From assembly GCF_900109575.1 (NCBI RefSeq), contig NZ_FOAF01000004.1, forward strand, positions 348,461 through 412,460: DNA of 64,000 nt. Direction: 5' to 3'. The position numbers and the translations under genes are program-made. Positions 17,078 through 26,681 of the stretch are shown piece by piece. Each line of letters starts with the position of its first letter. Positions within the stretch are counted from its first letter, which is position 1. The notes beneath the pieces were generated by a model that had not been told where the DNA came from, made no database searches, and saw only the letters and a list, made by a program, of their open reading frames with translations. This stretch comes from Olivibacter domesticus. GTDB taxonomy: Bacteria > Bacteroidota > Bacteroidia > Sphingobacteriales > Sphingobacteriaceae.

Positions 17078-19021
17078 TCAGAATATCATAATAAAACCAC
17101 CTTTGTTCTGTAAAGAAATAGGCACCTTATTTGAGGCCCTTATTGTCTCCCTACGGAAGGCAGCGGTATCGTTTCCCTCGGTAATCAATTCCCCTTCTTT
17201 TCCTTCAAGAAAGCTTAGATCCAATTGCAGTTTTTTCTCTGTTTCTTCCCCATTTATACCTGCAACATACCAATGTGCTCCCGACTTCCGAGCTATTACG
17301 TTGAATTTTCCAGGATAACCATCTATAAACTTCACATCCTCCCAGTAATTGGGTAGCGTACGAAGAAAATCTTGCACATCACTCGGTACATGCTTCATCC
17401 CTTCAGGAGATTCGGCATAGTGCTGTATACCCGATAGAAATAATACACTGGTAGCTAATTCAAAAGCTGCCGTCGTTTTTCGTTTTACATTTGTTTGTAT
17501 TTTATGTAGGTTCATCGGTGTGAAATCCATCGGATCAAAGGCATTTCTGGTAAAGGGGAGCATCGCAGCATGCGTAGCCTCCTTGTTGGCATCCTCTTGC
17601 CCAAAGGTAATCATTTCAAAACCTCTTACTGCTTCTGCAGTCATAAGTTGTGGATAAGTTCTTGACCAGCCGCGAGGTAGCGTAGCCCCATGAAAATTAA
17701 CCAGTAAATGGTAGTCGGCGGCATCATCCAAAATGTCCTGATAGTATTTTATTACCGACCTTCCATCGCCACCAAAAAAATCAACCTTAATGCCTTTAAT
17801 ACCCATCTGTTTTAACTTCTCAAACTCTTTTACCCTGTCTTCTTTGGTAAGCAGTTTATTTTTAGGGGTATATTTAACGGTGTTCCAATTACCTGCAGAA
17901 TTATACCATAAAATGATTCCAACCTTCTTTTGTTCAGCGTATTTAGCCAATTCTGCAATTTTTTCATAGCCTATTTTTTCATCCCAATTCACATCGATAA
18001 GACAATATTGCCAATGCATATCTGCTGCAAAATCAATGTATTTTTTTTGCTCATCGTAGGTAATGAAATCGTCTTTAGAGTTAATCCAACTCCAAGAAGC
18101 CTTACCTGGTTTAATAAAAGATTGGTCGACCTTTTTGGCAGGAGCAGCAACATCAGTGCCCAGCGTAGATTCAGCAATTGTAGCGAGATTACCTACGGTA
18201 ATTACACGCCAAGGAGAATAAAAGGGGGTGTTTGAACGAGGTAAAATACCGCTCGTTTCTATTTCCTCTTTTGGATCAGGAAAGGCAATGTGGTATACAC
18301 CTCCTGGAGATTGCGCACTCAAACGTGTGGCGCAATATTGACTATCCAGAGCGGCTTCTGTTATTAATAACCATCGATCCCCTGTTTTGAATAACGCCGG
18401 ATATACCCAGCCAGTTCCAGTACTTTCTGTCGTACCCACTGGAATTTCCTGTTGATAATGTTCTTCATAAGAAGGATTAGTATGTTCCCAACCTGATTTT
18501 GCAACGGCTGCCGGTTGTAACCAAGCTTTTGAATCGTTGGGTAAACGATAGGTCGTTACTTCTTTTGTAATAGTTGCCTGTTTATCTATGTCGGGAAAAA
18601 AATAACGAAAAGCCAAGCCATCGTTGGACAGATGGAAGATAACATCCAATTTACGGCCTTCAGGATTTTGAAATTTCAGTATAAGTTTATTTGCTTCATA
18701 GTGATTATGTTGACGTTTTGCGTTAAGCGTTTCATAATCATCTGTGATGCGCTCACTGGACGACTCAGAAATAAGCTCCAGATCTTCGGCAAGATTGGCG
18801 TCTTCAAAAATCACCCCCAAAAGGGAACTATCTAACACGGTCGTATCTTTTTGGGTTAACCGATACCAAGCTTGGCCTGCGTTGTCGACCCCATAATATA
18901 AAGCAATACTTCCATCTGGACTTTCCAACTTTTGTATTGAAGTTGTCTTACAACTTAATCCTCCAATAAGTATTGGAAGAAAACATACAAGCAACTTTCC
19001 TATTTTAAACAAGTATTTCAT
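17078..19021 (-). CDS. GH97 glycoside hydrolase, retaining type, lipoprotein
   Basis: 647 residues with a lipoprotein signal (GGLSC). Domains: N-terminal beta-sandwich, central (beta/alpha)8 barrel, C-terminal beta-sandwich, as in GH97. Asp414 in GIKVDFFGG aligns with the nucleophile Asp415 of the retaining Bacteroides GH97 alpha-galactosidase, rather than the inverting SusB alpha-glucosidase; Glu463 (AEAVRG) is a candidate acid/base. Some GH97 enzymes hydrolyse beta-L-arabinopyranosides, which are stereochemically close to alpha-galactosides, and the arabinan operon favours that here. Last gene of its operon, separated from galM by 230 bases that contain a coding remnant. Confidence 0.88.
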   Translation of the reverse strand: MKYLFKIGKLLVCFLPILIGGLSCKTTSIQKLESPDGSIALYYGVDNAGQAWYRLTQKDTTVLDSSLLGVIFEDANLAEDLELISESSSERITDDYETLNAKRQHNHYEANKLILKFQNPEGRKLDVIFHLSNDGLAFRYFFPDIDKQATITKEVTTYRLPNDSKAWLQPAAVAKSGWEHTNPSYEEHYQQEIPVGTTESTGTGWVYPALFKTGDRWLLITEAALDSQYCATRLSAQSPGGVYHIAFPDPKEEIETSGILPRSNTPFYSPWRVITVGNLATIAESTLGTDVAAPAKKVDQSFIKPGKASWSWINSKDDFITYDEQKKYIDFAADMHWQYCLIDVNWDEKIGYEKIAELAKYAEQKKVGIILWYNSAGNWNTVKYTPKNKLLTKEDRVKEFEKLKQMGIKGIKVDFFGGDGRSVIKYYQDILDDAADYHLLVNFHGATLPRGWSRTYPQLMTAEAVRGFEMITFGQEDANKEATHAAMLPFTRNAFDPMDFTPMNLHKIQTNVKRKTTAAFELATSVLFLSGIQHYAESPEGMKHVPSDVQDFLRTLPNYWEDVKFIDGYPGKFNVIARKSGAHWYVAGINGEETEKKLQLDLSFLEGKEGELITEGNDTAAFRRETIRASNKVPISLQNKGGFIMIF

Positions 19022-19053
19022 AAATTAATGACGTATAAATTTGATGGCAATGA

Positions 19054-19231
19054 TTACTTCTCTTTGCTAATACCCTCCGAGGTCATGATGATACGCTTCA
19101 TAGTACCGTTATTACCAGTTATTCGTGCATCTCATAAAAGTTTTTTTCATTGGTGCCTGATCATGTCCGGGATATAAGTAAACCCTAACTTTATACACTA
19201 ATGCAGCAGGACCGGCGATGTTCTTAATATA
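19054..19231 (-). pseudogene. Decayed C-terminal coding remnant
   Basis: On the minus strand one frame reads about 39 codons (NIAGPAALVYKVRVYLYPGHD...), then near 19114 a one-base shift connects to NNGTMKRIIMTSEGISKEK and a stop at 19054. The protein-like composition and the single shift suggest the tail of a lost gene, perhaps another glycoside hydrolase, but I cannot name the family. Confidence 0.4.
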
Positions 19232-19251
19232 TTATTCTTCATCATAGTCCT

Positions 19252-20403
19252 TTATTTTACCAAAAACTTGTACACGGTTTTTGTTTTATAGGTGTCGCTT
19301 GGTTTTAAAACGGTTGATGGAAATGTCGGTTGATTGGGAGAATCCGGAAAATGTTGAGTTTCTAAACAAAATGCCGACCGGTGGCCATAGTCTTTGCCCC
19401 CCTTTCCAATATTTTTTCCCCCTTCCATAAAGTTGCCACTATAAAACTGTATACCCGGCTCTTCTGTAAGCACATCCATTTGTATTCCTGTTTTTGGACT
19501 GTAGACAACTGCCGCACTTTGTAATCCCTCTTTTTTGTTCAACACAAAATTGTGGTCATAACCTTTTCCTCTTTTCAGTTGTTGATCATCTGCCTCAATA
19601 CGTGCACCTATCACTGTTGCTTTCCTAAAGTCAAATGGTGTTTTAGTCACATCCAACAAATCGCCCGTAGGGATAAGTGTTTCATCTACAGGCGTAATTT
19701 CATTTGCATGGATCGTTAATTCATGATCTAAAATGGTAGCATCTCCTTCACCATTTAAGTTGAAGTAAGCATGATTAGTTAAGTTTAAAACTGTTTCTTT
19801 ATCCGTTGTAGCAGTATAGTCTATCGCTAACTCATTATCATCTGTTAAAGTATAGGTAACTGCGATCGCTACATTTCCCGGATAACCTGCTTCTCCATCT
19901 GGAGAATGATAAGTAAGCTTCAATGTTTTATCGTTCACTTGCTTGGCATCCCAAACCTTATCATAAATCCCGTTATTACCACCATGCAAAGAATTTTCAC
20001 CATCATTTTGTTCTAACTGGTACGTTTTACCATCTAATGTAAATTTGCCCTTTGCAATACGGTTGCCATAACGGCCTACAATAGCTCCAAAATAGGATGT
20101 TTTATTTTCCTTGTAAGTTTGCGCATTGTCATAACCTAATACCACATCAGTAAGTTTACCTTCTTTATTGGGAACTAGTAGACTAACCAAGCGTGCACCA
20201 TAATTCGTGATGCTAGCTTTGGCATTTTTATTATTAGTTAACGTATAGAGGTTTACTTCTTTGCCCTCTATTTTCGAGTTGAAGCTTATGCTCGAATCCT
20301 GCGAGATCGTATCTGCTGTCTCAGTTGATTTTTGTCCACTTTGATTGCACGCACTCTGTAAAACAATGGCTACTATGGTGCCAGTATAAATTATTTTCTT
20401 CAT
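19252..20403 (-). CDS. galM: Aldose 1-epimerase (mutarotase), lipoprotein
   Basis: 383 residues with a lipoprotein-type signal (VLQSAC). Family motifs present: NSLHGGNNG, the catalytic His region NLTNHAYFNL, and the Glu region LTEEPGIQFYSGNF. It interconverts alpha and beta anomers of aldoses; in this operon it would equilibrate L-arabinose (or galactose from GH97) released outside the cytoplasm before transport. It lies 18 bases downstream of the GH43 gene. Periplasmic lipoprotein epimerases are common in Bacteroidota sugar loci. Confidence 0.93.
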   Translation of the reverse strand: MKKIIYTGTIVAIVLQSACNQSGQKSTETADTISQDSSISFNSKIEGKEVNLYTLTNNKNAKASITNYGARLVSLLVPNKEGKLTDVVLGYDNAQTYKENKTSYFGAIVGRYGNRIAKGKFTLDGKTYQLEQNDGENSLHGGNNGIYDKVWDAKQVNDKTLKLTYHSPDGEAGYPGNVAIAVTYTLTDDNELAIDYTATTDKETVLNLTNHAYFNLNGEGDATILDHELTIHANEITPVDETLIPTGDLLDVTKTPFDFRKATVIGARIEADDQQLKRGKGYDHNFVLNKKEGLQSAAVVYSPKTGIQMDVLTEEPGIQFYSGNFMEGGKNIGKGGKDYGHRSAFCLETQHFPDSPNQPTFPSTVLKPSDTYKTKTVYKFLVK

Positions 20404-20421
20404 AATATTTATCTATTGGTT

Positions 20422-21444
20422 CTAATTATCTTCTTTCATTATGACAGGCCAATTTTGGTCATTCCAAGTTAGTTTTTCTATTCTTAATTTTGGTTTTCCA
20501 TCATCGAGCGCATCATAGCCATGGAATATTAAGTAACTTTTTCCTATCGAATTCACTACGGCATTATGTCCTACGCCATGCCAATTATCATCTCCTTCGA
20601 GAAGCATTTTACCTCCTCCTGTCGCAAGGGATTTGCCTTCTTCATCTAAATAAGGCCCTGTCAGCTGTTTTGCTCTACCCACAATTATTTTATAGGTACT
20701 TGCTATACCTTTGCAGCAATAATCGATAGAAGCAAAAAGGTAATAATATTTGCCTTTTTTAAAAATAAAGGGTGCTTCAATCGCATTACCTCCGGCATCA
20801 ACTGGATTGTTATCAACAGCAGGTGGATTTGGTGATTTGGCATCTTCTTTCCTGCTAGCAATCGTTGGTATACTGGAAAGATCATCTGCTATTTTTAGTC
20901 CATCCTGACTAAGTTTCACCAGCTTGATTCCGTCCCAAAAAGATCCAAAAACCAGATAAGGAACACCCTTCTCATCCGTTATCAGGTTTGGATCAATAGC
21001 ATTCCAATTGGTTTCCCCGGGGATTGACTGTATAATTTTACCATGATCAGTCCACTTAAAGCGAGGGTCTTGCGGATCTAGTGTTGGATTGGTTACCAAA
21101 CCTATACAAGAAGTGTTTTTACCAAAGGCAGAAACGCTATAATAAAGATAGTATAAGCCGTTAAAGTGACTAATATCGGGTGCCCAGATATGTCCTTTAA
21201 AAGAGGGAACTGCCGCCACAGCCCATTTCGGAGGTGTTTCAAAAACAGGGAGCTCGCTCTTCCAGGATTTCATATCGGATGAAGACCATACAGAAATGCC
21301 ATTTCCTGTGGCAAATACATAATATTTGCCATGTGAATGGATCATCACCGGATCATGGGCTACCACCTGTCCTAGCTGTTGGCCAAATAAATGACCCCAC
21401 CATCCAGTTAGTAACGCAAATACCAGCACATTGATCCTTCCCAT
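20422..21444 (-). CDS. GH43 endo-1,5-alpha-L-arabinanase / arabinofuranosidase
   Basis: 340 residues, a single five-bladed beta-propeller with short signal peptide. The catalytic triad is readable: Asp31 (HDPVMI, base), Asp151 (AIDPNL, pKa modulator) and Glu223 (IEAPFIF, acid). The compact length and the WAPDISHFNG and VFGSFWDGI motifs fit the arabinanase-type GH43 subfamily that cuts the alpha-1,5-linked arabinan backbone. It sits 3 bases downstream of the GH51 gene, in the same operon as side-chain enzymes, which fits complete arabinan breakdown. Endo versus exo action cannot be decided. Confidence 0.9.
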   Translation of the reverse strand: MGRINVLVFALLTGWWGHLFGQQLGQVVAHDPVMIHSHGKYYVFATGNGISVWSSSDMKSWKSELPVFETPPKWAVAAVPSFKGHIWAPDISHFNGLYYLYYSVSAFGKNTSCIGLVTNPTLDPQDPRFKWTDHGKIIQSIPGETNWNAIDPNLITDEKGVPYLVFGSFWDGIKLVKLSQDGLKIADDLSSIPTIASRKEDAKSPNPPAVDNNPVDAGGNAIEAPFIFKKGKYYYLFASIDYCCKGIASTYKIIVGRAKQLTGPYLDEEGKSLATGGGKMLLEGDDNWHGVGHNAVVNSIGKSYLIFHGYDALDDGKPKLRIEKLTWNDQNWPVIMKEDN

Positions 21445-21447
21445 GAG

Positions 21448-23418
21448 TTATTGCATTTTTATTTTAACAACATGAAACGAATAAGGTACTAAACTGATAT
21501 TTAATTTTTTACCCTCAATTGCAATCGGCCTTGTTTGCGGACTTACCTGATCGGGTTGATCGATTGTATTTATTGCATTTAGATTTGTTGCGGTCAAAAA
21601 GGTATGACTTCCATTGCTCGCTAATTTTCCTTTTACCTGAATGTTAAACATTCCTTCTACAGGTTGGGCATTATGATTAACAATTTTGACGATAATTTCC
21701 TTTTGATTGTGATCAATAACGGCCGAGGCATACAGACTATCTCGGCCGCTGACCAATTGGCCGTCTGAAAGGATAGGAATAACATCTGTCCCTTTATTGG
21801 TAGCATAGAGCTTTTGCACCTGATAATTAGGTGTTCCATAGGCGTGAAGATTATTTACCCAAATCAGATCCGGAGCCCATTGCCAACCATCAACATGTGC
21901 AAATAGGGGGGCATAAGATGCCATCTCTACCACATCAGCATTGCGCTCAAGGCCTGTTAAAAAAGCAGCTTCCGCTATTGCTGCCGACCAGTTATTTTCT
22001 GATGGGCCATCCTCCACTTGTTTAGGATGACCTGCATATTCTCCGGCGAAAATCTTTGAACCATTGCGGTCATAGCTATCATATCTGCTTGTATTAGAAA
22101 GAAACCATTCTGGGCTACGATAATAATGTTCATCGATAAAATCGACCTTCATTGCTCTAAGTCTTTGGTTTAAGAAATCAAAACGTTCCCCATCAGGATC
22201 AGTTCCTGAACTAGCCACAATTTTTATGTTAGGGTACCTATCATTAAGCGCCTTTTTAAAAATCTCGAGTCGTTCTATATACTGGGGGCCCCAGTTTTCA
22301 TTCCCCACACCCAACATTTTTAAATTGAAGGGATTAGGATGTCCCATACTAGCTCTCAATTTGCCCCATTTTGTGGTCACATCGCCATTTGCAAACTCGA
22401 TAAGATCCAGCGCATCTTGCACATATTCATCGAGCTCATCTATCGGAACGAGTTCTGCAGTATTGAACTGACAAGCCATACCACAATTTAAAATAGGCAG
22501 TGGTTCTGCTCCAATATCCTCTGCTAACTGAAAATACTCAAAGAAACCAAGTCCAAATGTCTGATAATAATCAGGAGCGGGACGATGCTTAAATTCTGTA
22601 TTCCATCGGTTGATTATAAGTTGACGATCCTCAATAGGGCCTACTGTCTTCTTCCACTGAAATCGCGTTGCAAGCTCACGCCCTTCCACTATACATCCAC
22701 CTGGGAAACGGATAAAGCCTGGTTTCATATCCGCCAGTAGCTGTACCATATCAGCACGTAGCCCCCCAGGGCGTTTTTTCCAAGTATCTTCCGGGAACAA
22801 CGAGATCATATCTAGATCAATGATCCCCTTACCTTCAAACCAAATATTCAATTTTGCTTTTAACTCCGTTTGCGTTGCATGAAAGCTGACTTGCTGTTTT
22901 TTCCAAGTATTTTGCTCTCCATCCGGAGAAAATTCTCCCTTTCCAATAATAGTTCCAGTGGTATCTACCAGCTCAATATGAAGCTTTACTCCCGGTTTTA
23001 TTTGACGATAGAAAACGCTGAAATCATATCTTAACCCTTGTTTGATGCCCATTCCTCTAAAACCTTCATTCTGAAGTCCAAGCTTCTCGGCTCCAGTTAG
23101 TCTATTTATTCTTAAAAACCGTGGGTTATTTGTCTTCTCTTTTTGATTTAGCACTAAAAAAGTTCCTTCGGGGGCAGTCTCACCTATTTTTTTCCACCCC
23201 ATAAGCGGTTGCGCAAACTCAAAAGATCTATTTTTTATAAGTTCCGCGTAAATTCCACCATCTGCTCCGAGATTAATGTCTTCAAAAAACACGCCCCACA
23301 TATTAGGAGATACCTTTGCCGTTGGTTTATCAGCCTGTATACTAAATGTTTTTTTTACCTGAGCGTTTAAGCTTAGTGTAAAGGCTACTATGAGCGCCAC
23401 TAATACATTTCTTTTCAT
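21448..23418 (-). CDS. GH51 alpha-L-arabinofuranosidase with N-terminal carbohydrate-binding-like domain
   Basis: 656 residues. Signal peptide to about residue 20; a beta-sandwich region (about 60-210) resembling CBM4/9-type modules inserted before the barrel; (beta/alpha)8 barrel with acid/base Glu374 (GVGNENWG) and nucleophile Glu460 (FAGEYAG); C-terminal arabinofuranosidase beta domain. It removes arabinofuranose side chains from arabinan or arabinoxylan. It follows the other GH51 gene by 22 bases; the two are quite different in length and sequence and so probably have different linkage preferences. Confidence 0.92.
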   Translation of the reverse strand: MKRNVLVALIVAFTLSLNAQVKKTFSIQADKPTAKVSPNMWGVFFEDINLGADGGIYAELIKNRSFEFAQPLMGWKKIGETAPEGTFLVLNQKEKTNNPRFLRINRLTGAEKLGLQNEGFRGMGIKQGLRYDFSVFYRQIKPGVKLHIELVDTTGTIIGKGEFSPDGEQNTWKKQQVSFHATQTELKAKLNIWFEGKGIIDLDMISLFPEDTWKKRPGGLRADMVQLLADMKPGFIRFPGGCIVEGRELATRFQWKKTVGPIEDRQLIINRWNTEFKHRPAPDYYQTFGLGFFEYFQLAEDIGAEPLPILNCGMACQFNTAELVPIDELDEYVQDALDLIEFANGDVTTKWGKLRASMGHPNPFNLKMLGVGNENWGPQYIERLEIFKKALNDRYPNIKIVASSGTDPDGERFDFLNQRLRAMKVDFIDEHYYRSPEWFLSNTSRYDSYDRNGSKIFAGEYAGHPKQVEDGPSENNWSAAIAEAAFLTGLERNADVVEMASYAPLFAHVDGWQWAPDLIWVNNLHAYGTPNYQVQKLYATNKGTDVIPILSDGQLVSGRDSLYASAVIDHNQKEIIVKIVNHNAQPVEGMFNIQVKGKLASNGSHTFLTATNLNAINTIDQPDQVSPQTRPIAIEGKKLNISLVPYSFHVVKIKMQ

Positions 23419-23440
23419 AAATATGAGTTTGAAAGGTACG

Positions 23441-24985
23441 CTAATTTAATTCCAAAACAACCACCGAAAAAGGAGGTAGCTTTAAGGCAATCTGATTATT
23501 CTTAATTTGAGCCTCATTAAATACTGCTGGTTTTATATTAGCCGGATTGTCAAAAGAGTTAAAGTCTCTTAGTTTTTTCGACGTAAGCAAGCGTCCATTA
23601 ATTGATTTATATTTTTTATCTGCAACATCTACCGTTATAGCTTGTTCCTTTGTAGGATCAATATTAACCAAAGAAATGTGCGTTTTACCATCTTTTGCAA
23701 TAGAGGCAGAAGCGGTTACGGCCGGTATTTTCTCTCCATTGAACACGAAGTCAGCACTATTTAACTGTATTGGAATTAAAGTAGCATCTTGATGAACCTT
23801 ATACATTTCCATGACATGATAAGTAGGTGTTAACAGCATTTTATTACCTTCAGTTAAAATAACTGCCTGCAATACGTTAACCGTCTGTGCTAAATTTGCC
23901 ATCCGCACGCGTTCAGCATGATTATTAAAAATATTCAAGGTCATACCCGCAATCATGGCATCACGCATAGTGTTTTGCTGATATAAGAAACCGGGATTGG
24001 TTCCTGGCTCCACCTCATACCAACCACCCCATTCGTCTACCACCAGGGCTATTTCCTTAGCCGGATCGTACTTATCCATAATAGCTGAATGTTTCTCCAC
24101 TAACTCATTCATTAGCCATGCTGATTTCATTGTCTTAAAATACTGTTCATCCGTATACATAGTAGAAGGCCCTTTCTTCTTCCATTCAATAACCGCATAG
24201 TGATGTAAAGCAATCCCCTTCACCAAATTTTTTGGTATTTTTTTCATAAGGGTTTCGGTCCAGTTATAATCGGCCCCATTTGCTCCTGAAGCAATACGGA
24301 AAAGTCCGCCAGTATTTGTCCAATCAGACATGAAAGTAGCATACTTACGATATACATCGGCATAATAATCAGGCGTCATATTTCCGCCACATCCCCATGC
24401 CTCATTTCCTACGCCCCAAAATTTCACATTCCATGGTTTTTCGCGGCCATTTTCTCTACGTAGATCAGACATAGGGCTTTTACCACCAAAGTTTACATAT
24501 TGTACCCAATCAGACAATTCCTGTACCTCGCCACTCCCTACATTTCCAGCCAAGTACGGTTCGGTTCCCAATAATTCGCACATGTTAAGAAAATCATGCG
24601 TCCCGAAACTATTATTTTCTGTTACTCCTCCCCACCACGTGTTAACAATGCTGGGTCTTTTACCTTTAGGGCCAATACCATCTTTCCAATGATAGGTGTC
24701 TGCGAAACACCCTCCAGGCCATCTTAAGTTGGGGATATTTAAATTTTTAAGCGCGTCAATCACGTCGTTCCGTACACCATTGGTATGTGGGATCGTTGTA
24801 TTCTCTTCACCTACATATATCCCATCGTAAATACAACGACCTAAATGTTCTGCAAAATGACCATAAATATGTTTATTGATAGTTACGGTATCTTTTCCTG
24901 GAGTGAATGTTACCACATTCTGTGCCCAAACGTTACAAAAAGAGACAAGTACGGTTAGGGTTGCAATAATTGATCTTCTATTCAT
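23441..24985 (-). CDS. GH51 alpha-L-arabinofuranosidase, compact form
   Basis: 514 residues from ATG 24985; an upstream in-frame ATG at 25027 is rejected because it adds a Tyr-rich stretch before a normal signal peptide (MNRRSIIATL...VWAQ). Classic GH51 without the extra module: acid/base Glu195 (GVGNEAWG), nucleophile Glu318 (VVDEWGGW), C-terminal beta domain ending PPFSVVVLELN. First gene of the operon GH51-GH51-GH43-galM-GH97, with its own AraR-like operator at 25054-25072. It cleaves terminal alpha-L-arabinofuranose from oligosaccharides. Confidence 0.94.
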   Translation of the reverse strand: MNRRSIIATLTVLVSFCNVWAQNVVTFTPGKDTVTINKHIYGHFAEHLGRCIYDGIYVGEENTTIPHTNGVRNDVIDALKNLNIPNLRWPGGCFADTYHWKDGIGPKGKRPSIVNTWWGGVTENNSFGTHDFLNMCELLGTEPYLAGNVGSGEVQELSDWVQYVNFGGKSPMSDLRRENGREKPWNVKFWGVGNEAWGCGGNMTPDYYADVYRKYATFMSDWTNTGGLFRIASGANGADYNWTETLMKKIPKNLVKGIALHHYAVIEWKKKGPSTMYTDEQYFKTMKSAWLMNELVEKHSAIMDKYDPAKEIALVVDEWGGWYEVEPGTNPGFLYQQNTMRDAMIAGMTLNIFNNHAERVRMANLAQTVNVLQAVILTEGNKMLLTPTYHVMEMYKVHQDATLIPIQLNSADFVFNGEKIPAVTASASIAKDGKTHISLVNIDPTKEQAITVDVADKKYKSINGRLLTSKKLRDFNSFDNPANIKPAVFNEAQIKNNQIALKLPPFSVVVLELN

Positions 24986-25053
24986 GAGTTTATTAATAGT
25001 TGGTATATAATAATAATTGGCTAACACTTGCTAAAGATATTAAATTAATTAAT

Positions 25054-25072
25054 AAATGTAAAAACAACATTT
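25054..25072. promoter_or_regulatory. Candidate AraR operator, site 4 (GH51 operon)
   Basis: Perfect AAATGT-N7-ACATTT (spacer AAAAACA), between the stop of SusD2 and the first GH51 start. A near-match -7 box TATCTTTA lies downstream on the minus strand, suggesting a separate promoter for the hydrolase operon in addition to any read-through from SusCD2. Confidence 0.65.
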
Positions 25073-25102
25073 AAAATTTATAAATCATCGCGCTTACTTT
25101 CC

Positions 25103-26662
25103 TTAATTAGCTGCATTCGGTAATAGATTTTTATTTATATCTAATTCGCGTTGCGGAATTGGCAGATATTCTTTTCCAGGACGCCAGGTAGTAAAATCTG
25201 CATCGTGTTCTTTTAAAATTTGTAATTTCTCTGAGTTATACAACCATCCCCATCGGATAATGTCATTGATGCGAATGCCTTCGATAGCGAGTTCCAAATA
25301 TCTTTCATGTGCTAGTTGATCACGCATTTGCTCTTGCGTCATATTTGGTTTTACAGTAGCAAGGTCGGGTAGTTTAGCACGGGTTCTCACTTGTTGTATA
25401 TAAGTATATGCCTGCGTAGTTTGCCCAAGTTCATTTAACGCTTCAGCATACATAAGCAATACATCTGCATATCTCAGTATGCGATAATTAATACCTGAAT
25501 TTTCAACACCATTGTTTTCATTCGTATATCCTGGAATCCCATCATGAGTATACTTCCTTGGGTATATATTGGTTTTTGGATTCTTCCAAACAGCTCCATA
25601 GGCAAGCTCAGAGATGCCTGGTTCGAAGGATGCGATAGTTGACAGGAGCCTTGGGTCTAATTGCCCATCAACGGTCTTTTCTTCCTTAAAAGCATTGTAA
25701 ATGCCGCGGGTAGGTAAAAAATCAGAATAACCGAAACCATCCATGGCATAAGTATGCCCAACTGACGACACCTGTTTCCAGTTAGCATTTGGTTCGCCAC
25801 CATAATTAAATACAGTACCGCCTACGGCATCTGGATCTGCAAACTGCACTTCAAACAAAGATTCCGCATTATTTTCATTGGTTGGCTTAAAATTATCACG
25901 ATAGTTGGACATTAAGCTATAGATATTCAACTCGGGTCCATCTACCAACAATTTGAATTGTTCTGCAGCGGCGGTCCAATTTTTTCTGTATAGGTATGCC
26001 TTTCCCAATATACCTGTTGCAGCGCCCTTTGTTACTCGCCCAATCTGGTTCGCATCAGGCCCAGAGACCGTAGTATACGATACAGGGAGCAACTCTTTTG
26101 CAGCAGTTAAATCTGCTATTACCTGATTCCATAAAACTTCCTCTGATGCAGTGGGTTCGTAATATTCAGAAGACTCTACGGGAGGTGTGAGGATTACGGG
26201 AACAGCTTTATACGTATTGGCCAACGTGAAATAGGCCAAGCCTCTCAGGAAATATGCCTGACCAAGCAATCTATCTTTCAGTGCCTGATCCATCTCAATA
26301 GTTGGCACATTCGTAAGTACTTGATTGGTTCTATAAATTAATTGATACCATTGTGCCCATACCCATTGCACTGGACCCGAGGTAGATAAAACCGTAAATT
26401 GACCTGTTTGAACTAAATCCCCCCAAGGACTGTCGCCCGTAAAATCATCTCCTCTCCCATCAGTTAAGGCCGGCATCATCCGCATATAGGTACCGTCCTG
26501 TATTAAGCTATTATATATAGCAATTACTGCCGAAGAAGCCTGTTCCGCTGTTTGCCAATAGCTCTCTACGTTTTCTTGTTTTGAACTTTCAATATCTAAT
26601 TTTTTATCGCAGCCCATACCTAATAGGCAGCAAGATAATGCAATGATTATATTTTTTTTCAT
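25103..26662 (-). CDS. SusD/RagB-like outer-membrane glycan-binding lipoprotein (pair 2)
   Basis: 519 residues with lipobox LLGMGC. SusD signatures include AYFLRGLAYFTLANTY in the helical repeat region and the C-terminal LAHERYLELAIEGIRINDIIRWG. It follows SusC2 by 19 bases and would form the substrate-capturing lid of that transporter. Placed directly upstream of the arabinan-degrading operon, so alpha-1,5-arabino-oligosaccharides are the likely ligand (inferred). Confidence 0.95.
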   Translation of the reverse strand: MKKNIIIALSCCLLGMGCDKKLDIESSKQENVESYWQTAEQASSAVIAIYNSLIQDGTYMRMMPALTDGRGDDFTGDSPWGDLVQTGQFTVLSTSGPVQWVWAQWYQLIYRTNQVLTNVPTIEMDQALKDRLLGQAYFLRGLAYFTLANTYKAVPVILTPPVESSEYYEPTASEEVLWNQVIADLTAAKELLPVSYTTVSGPDANQIGRVTKGAATGILGKAYLYRKNWTAAAEQFKLLVDGPELNIYSLMSNYRDNFKPTNENNAESLFEVQFADPDAVGGTVFNYGGEPNANWKQVSSVGHTYAMDGFGYSDFLPTRGIYNAFKEEKTVDGQLDPRLLSTIASFEPGISELAYGAVWKNPKTNIYPRKYTHDGIPGYTNENNGVENSGINYRILRYADVLLMYAEALNELGQTTQAYTYIQQVRTRAKLPDLATVKPNMTQEQMRDQLAHERYLELAIEGIRINDIIRWGWLYNSEKLQILKEHDADFTTWRPGKEYLPIPQRELDINKNLLPNAAN

Positions 26663-26681
26663 GACTAATATTCTTATAAGA

